Part shown: positions 15,963 to 17,300 of the stretch, one piece after another | Numbering within the stretch: position 1 is the first letter of the stretch | Layout: each line of letters begins with the position of its first letter | DNA from: JAENVT01 sp031412355 | Lineage (GTDB): Bacteria > Actinomycetota > Acidimicrobiia > Acidimicrobiales > Ilumatobacteraceae | DNA length: 17,300 nt | Assembly (NCBI GenBank): GCA_031412355.1 | Contig: JANOCR010000353.1 | Location: forward strand, 1-17,300 | Direction: 5' to 3' | The notes under the pieces: model-generated | The model's input: the letters and a program-made list of their open reading frames with translations, nothing else | Told to the model about the DNA's origin: nothing | The model's database searches: none | Translations under genes and position numbers: made by a program

Positions 15963-16146
15963 GTTCGCCAGCTTGGTGAGATGAATGAGGACCGGCGCTA
16001 TTCGATCGTCAATCAGGTCTTCCAACGTTCTGTGTCAGCACATAGAACGACAGTCATTCATTGAGCTGACACAGACCATCACGCGCGCCAGATCTGCCTG
16101 ATGGAGTGGACTCGGGCGATCCATCCGGTAGTTCCGCCGTAAAGCG
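15963..16146. other. Non-coding stretch after the S41-like gene
   Basis: No coding sequence is supported here. It contains the dyads described separately and otherwise no tRNA, T-tract terminator or recognisable gene. It separates the plus-strand S41-like gene from the convergent gene relic. Confidence 0.6.
16029..16075. repeat. 11-bp inverted repeat with overlapping alternative dyad
   Basis: TCTGTGTCAGC (16029-16039) is matched perfectly by GCTGACACAGA (16065-16075) across a 25-base spacer. The left arm also belongs to a second dyad, CGTTCT-...-AGAACG (16026-16049, with inner TGT/ACA pairs), so the two hairpins exclude each other. There is no T-tract. It could be a bidirectional terminator for the convergent genes, an operator, or ends of a lost insertion sequence. 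Confidence 0.6.
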
Positions 16147-16378
16147 TCAGGACTTTCGGTCGACCGCCTGCCGGAGTTGCGCCTTGTTCATCTTCGAGCG
16201 GCCCTTGATGCCCTGCGCCTGGCCTCGTCTTTGGCCTCACCGGCCCTGGCTCGTTCCTTGTTCACCGTGCGCGCCGCGATCTCCTCAGCGGTGTCTTCAC
16301 TTTCTCCGCGTTCACGAAGCCCGTCCTTGATGTGTTGTTACAGGCGTTCTCGATCTTGCTCCATGCCTTCTGCGGCAT
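16147..16378 (-). pseudogene. Decayed gene for a small charged Rho_N-like/'plasmid stabilization'-type protein
   Basis: A recognisable small-protein gene is broken into three frames. Reading from ATG 16376-16378, MPQKAWSK is in the first frame. A one-base loss near 16355 shifts to a second frame reading DRERL, then an in-frame TAA (16338-16340) where a Tyr is expected, then QHIKDGLRERGESEDTAEEI and AARTVNKERARAGEAKDEAR. Another one-base loss near 16215 shifts to QGIKGRSKMNKAQLRQAV, ending at TGA 16147-16149. Restored, it would be about 77 residues. Start, middle and end match a common family of roughly 75-130-residue charged proteins, often named plasmid stabilization or rehydrin-like (MPKKAWS..., AEEIAARTVNKERAR..., IKGRSKMNKAQL). 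The middle segment of longer members is missing. A good GAGAGGAG ribosome site survives seven bases upstream. Confidence 0.8.
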
Positions 16379-16453
16379 CGCCTGCTCCTCTCCGGTGGGT
16401 GGGTTCGATGTGAGTCGTACCCAGCGCGATCCGCGACAAACCCGACTCAAAGG

Positions 16454-16491
16454 TTCACGAGGGTGCGACATCCCAGAAACATTTCCGAAAC
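16454..16491 (+). promoter_or_regulatory. Candidate GlnR-type nitrogen-control operator upstream of amt
   Basis: Four five-base elements at exact 11-base spacing read TTCAC (16454), GCGAC (16465), GAAAC (16476) and GAAAC (16487), each separated by six bases. All end in AC, and the last two match the GAAAC half of the actinobacterial GlnR consensus (gTnAC-n6-GaAAC repeated); the first two match only partly. The array ends 48 bases before the amt start, a suitable place for an activator. Function is inferred from the pattern and the identity of the downstream gene. Confidence 0.5.
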
Positions 16492-16511
16492 AACCCCAAG
16501 TCACTCTGTGA

Positions 16512-16529
16512 GTTCTCAACCTCGAGAAC
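16512..16529 (+). promoter_or_regulatory. Small hairpin just before the amt ribosome site
   Basis: GTTCTC-AACCTC-GAGAAC is a perfect 6-bp inverted repeat with a 6-base loop, directly followed by GGAG. It would lie in the 5' leader if transcription starts upstream. Role unknown. Confidence 0.35.
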
Positions 16530-16539
16530 GGAGCAGCGC

Positions 16540-17300
16540 ATGGATTCTGGAAGCCTGGCATGGGTGCTTGTATCAGCGGCGCTCGTGCTCTTCATGACAC
16601 CGGGCCTCGCGTTTTTCTACGGCGGCATGGACCGCAGCCGGAATGTGCTGAACATGCTGATGATGAACTTCTACTGCATCCTGATCGTTCCGATCGTGTG
16701 GATGGCCGTCGGTTACTCGCTCGCCCAGGGCGGAACCGGTGACTTCATCGGCAACTTCGACTTCTTCTTCCTGAAAGACATCAGCATCCTCGAGGACAAC
16801 GGCGGGCAGATGGCCACAGTCGCTTTCCTCGGAATGTTCGCCTGCATCACGCCGGCGCTGATTTCGGGAGCAGTGGCCGACCGCATGAAGTTCTCCGCAT
16901 GGGCGCTGTTCGTACCGCTGTGGCTGCTGTTCGTGTTCGTCCCCGTGTTCAAGTGGATCTACGGCGGCTGGCTGGGCGACCGCGGTTCACTCGACTTCGC
17001 CGGTGGCACCGCAATCCACGTCAACGCAGGCATTGCCGCGCTCGCTGCCGTGCTGGTGCTCGGCAAGCGAAAGGGATGGCCCACCGAAGGGCACCCGCCA
17101 CATTCGATGCCGCTAGTGATGATCGGTACCGGAATCTTGTGGTTCGGGTGGTTCGGGTTCAACGCCGGCTCCGCGCTCGTCGCGGATGGCCGTGCGGTGC
17201 AGGCGTTCATCAACACCTTCCTCGCCTCGGCCGCAGCCGGGTTGGCCTGGGCTGTGGTCGAGCGGATCCGCGACGGGCACTTCACCAACCTCGGCGCGGC
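16540..17300 (+). CDS. amt: Ammonium transporter (Amt family), 5' part, runs off the window
   Basis: Membrane channel for ammonium uptake. The first 253 residues are in the window and the gene continues past the end. It starts at ATG 16540 with GGAG six bases upstream, and the N-terminus MDSGSLAWVLVSAALVLFMTPGLAFFYGGMDRSRN is standard for Amt. Visible landmarks: the Phe-gate segment VAFLGMFACITPALISGAVADRM (Phe100), SLDFAGGTAIHVNAG with the structural Asp152 and pore His160 (first of the twin histidines), and WFGWFGFNAGS with Phe207 and Ser211. The second pore histidine lies beyond the window. The Trp that AmtB has before the GGG turn is Tyr141 here. A GlnR-like site upstream fits nitrogen-starvation induction. 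A PII gene often follows amt, but that region is not visible. Confidence 0.94.
   Translation, partial: MDSGSLAWVLVSAALVLFMTPGLAFFYGGMDRSRNVLNMLMMNFYCILIVPIVWMAVGYSLAQGGTGDFIGNFDFFFLKDISILEDNGGQMATVAFLGMFACITPALISGAVADRMKFSAWALFVPLWLLFVFVPVFKWIYGGWLGDRGSLDFAGGTAIHVNAGIAALAAVLVLGKRKGWPTEGHPPHSMPLVMIGTGILWFGWFGFNAGSALVADGRAVQAFINTFLASAAAGLAWAVVERIRDGHFTNLGA

Larger units (their letters stand above)
16379..16539. other. Intergenic region with regulatory elements for amt
   Basis: Shared upstream region of the minus-strand relic and the plus-strand ammonium transporter gene. It holds the GlnR-like repeat array, a small hairpin and the ribosome site GGAG (16530-16533) of amt. No convincing TANNNT -10 element stands out. 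Confidence 0.6.

Noticed and set aside
16106..16413. Two plus-strand open frames of 74 and 78 residues
   Set aside because: They are antisense to the gene relic, whose family sequence reads on the minus strand.
16262..16561. 99-residue minus-strand open frame starting at 16561
   Set aside because: Only its last part (from Met at 16378) belongs to the real, frameshifted gene relic; the upstream part is antisense to the amt regulatory region and start.

Overview
The window is high-GC DNA with tightly packed genes, several four-base start/stop overlaps and frequent GTG/TTG starts. Protein style (LuxR-type response regulators, Actinobacteria-like lipoproteins, a GlnR-like site before an ammonium transporter) suggests an actinobacterium, perhaps an Acidimicrobiia/Ilumatobacter-like marine or soil lineage. 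That placement is inference; no marker gene is present to prove it.

Layout. From about 13846 down to 30, everything lies on the minus strand. In transcription order there is: (i) a two-component system (histidine kinase, NarL-type response regulator), then a two-gene ABC-2 type exporter, a small cysteine-containing lipoprotein, and a membrane MASE1-PAS-GGDEF-EAL cyclic-di-GMP protein whose stop codon lies inside a tRNA-Gly(TCC) gene; (ii) a tandem-cupin protein, an SPFH/band-7 membrane protein and a Rieske non-heme iron oxygenase; (iii) a complete polar amino-acid uptake system of the Aap/Glt type (binding lipoprotein, two permeases, ATPase), with ATGA overlaps between the last three genes. 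On the plus strand are an S41-peptidase-like protein (13974-15962) and the 5' part of an ammonium transporter gene (16540 to beyond the window end).

The 577-base gap between the two plus-strand genes is not empty. It holds an 11-bp inverted repeat overlapped by a competing dyad, the decayed remains of a small charged-protein gene on the minus strand (two frameshifts and an in-frame stop), and a run of four 11-base-spaced NNNAC half sites resembling a GlnR operator in front of the ammonium transporter.

How the parts may work together: nitrogen acquisition is the recurring theme (amino-acid importer at one end, ammonium transporter with a GlnR-like box at the other, and a Rieske oxygenase of the kind that often demethylates quaternary amines). 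The two-component system probably controls the adjacent exporter through a 13-bp palindrome in the 119-base gap between them. I did not find a CRISPR array, prophage, intact transposase or an obviously new multi-gene system; the most notable items are the gene relic, the regulatory dyads, the tRNA/CDS overlap and the atypical S41 protein.
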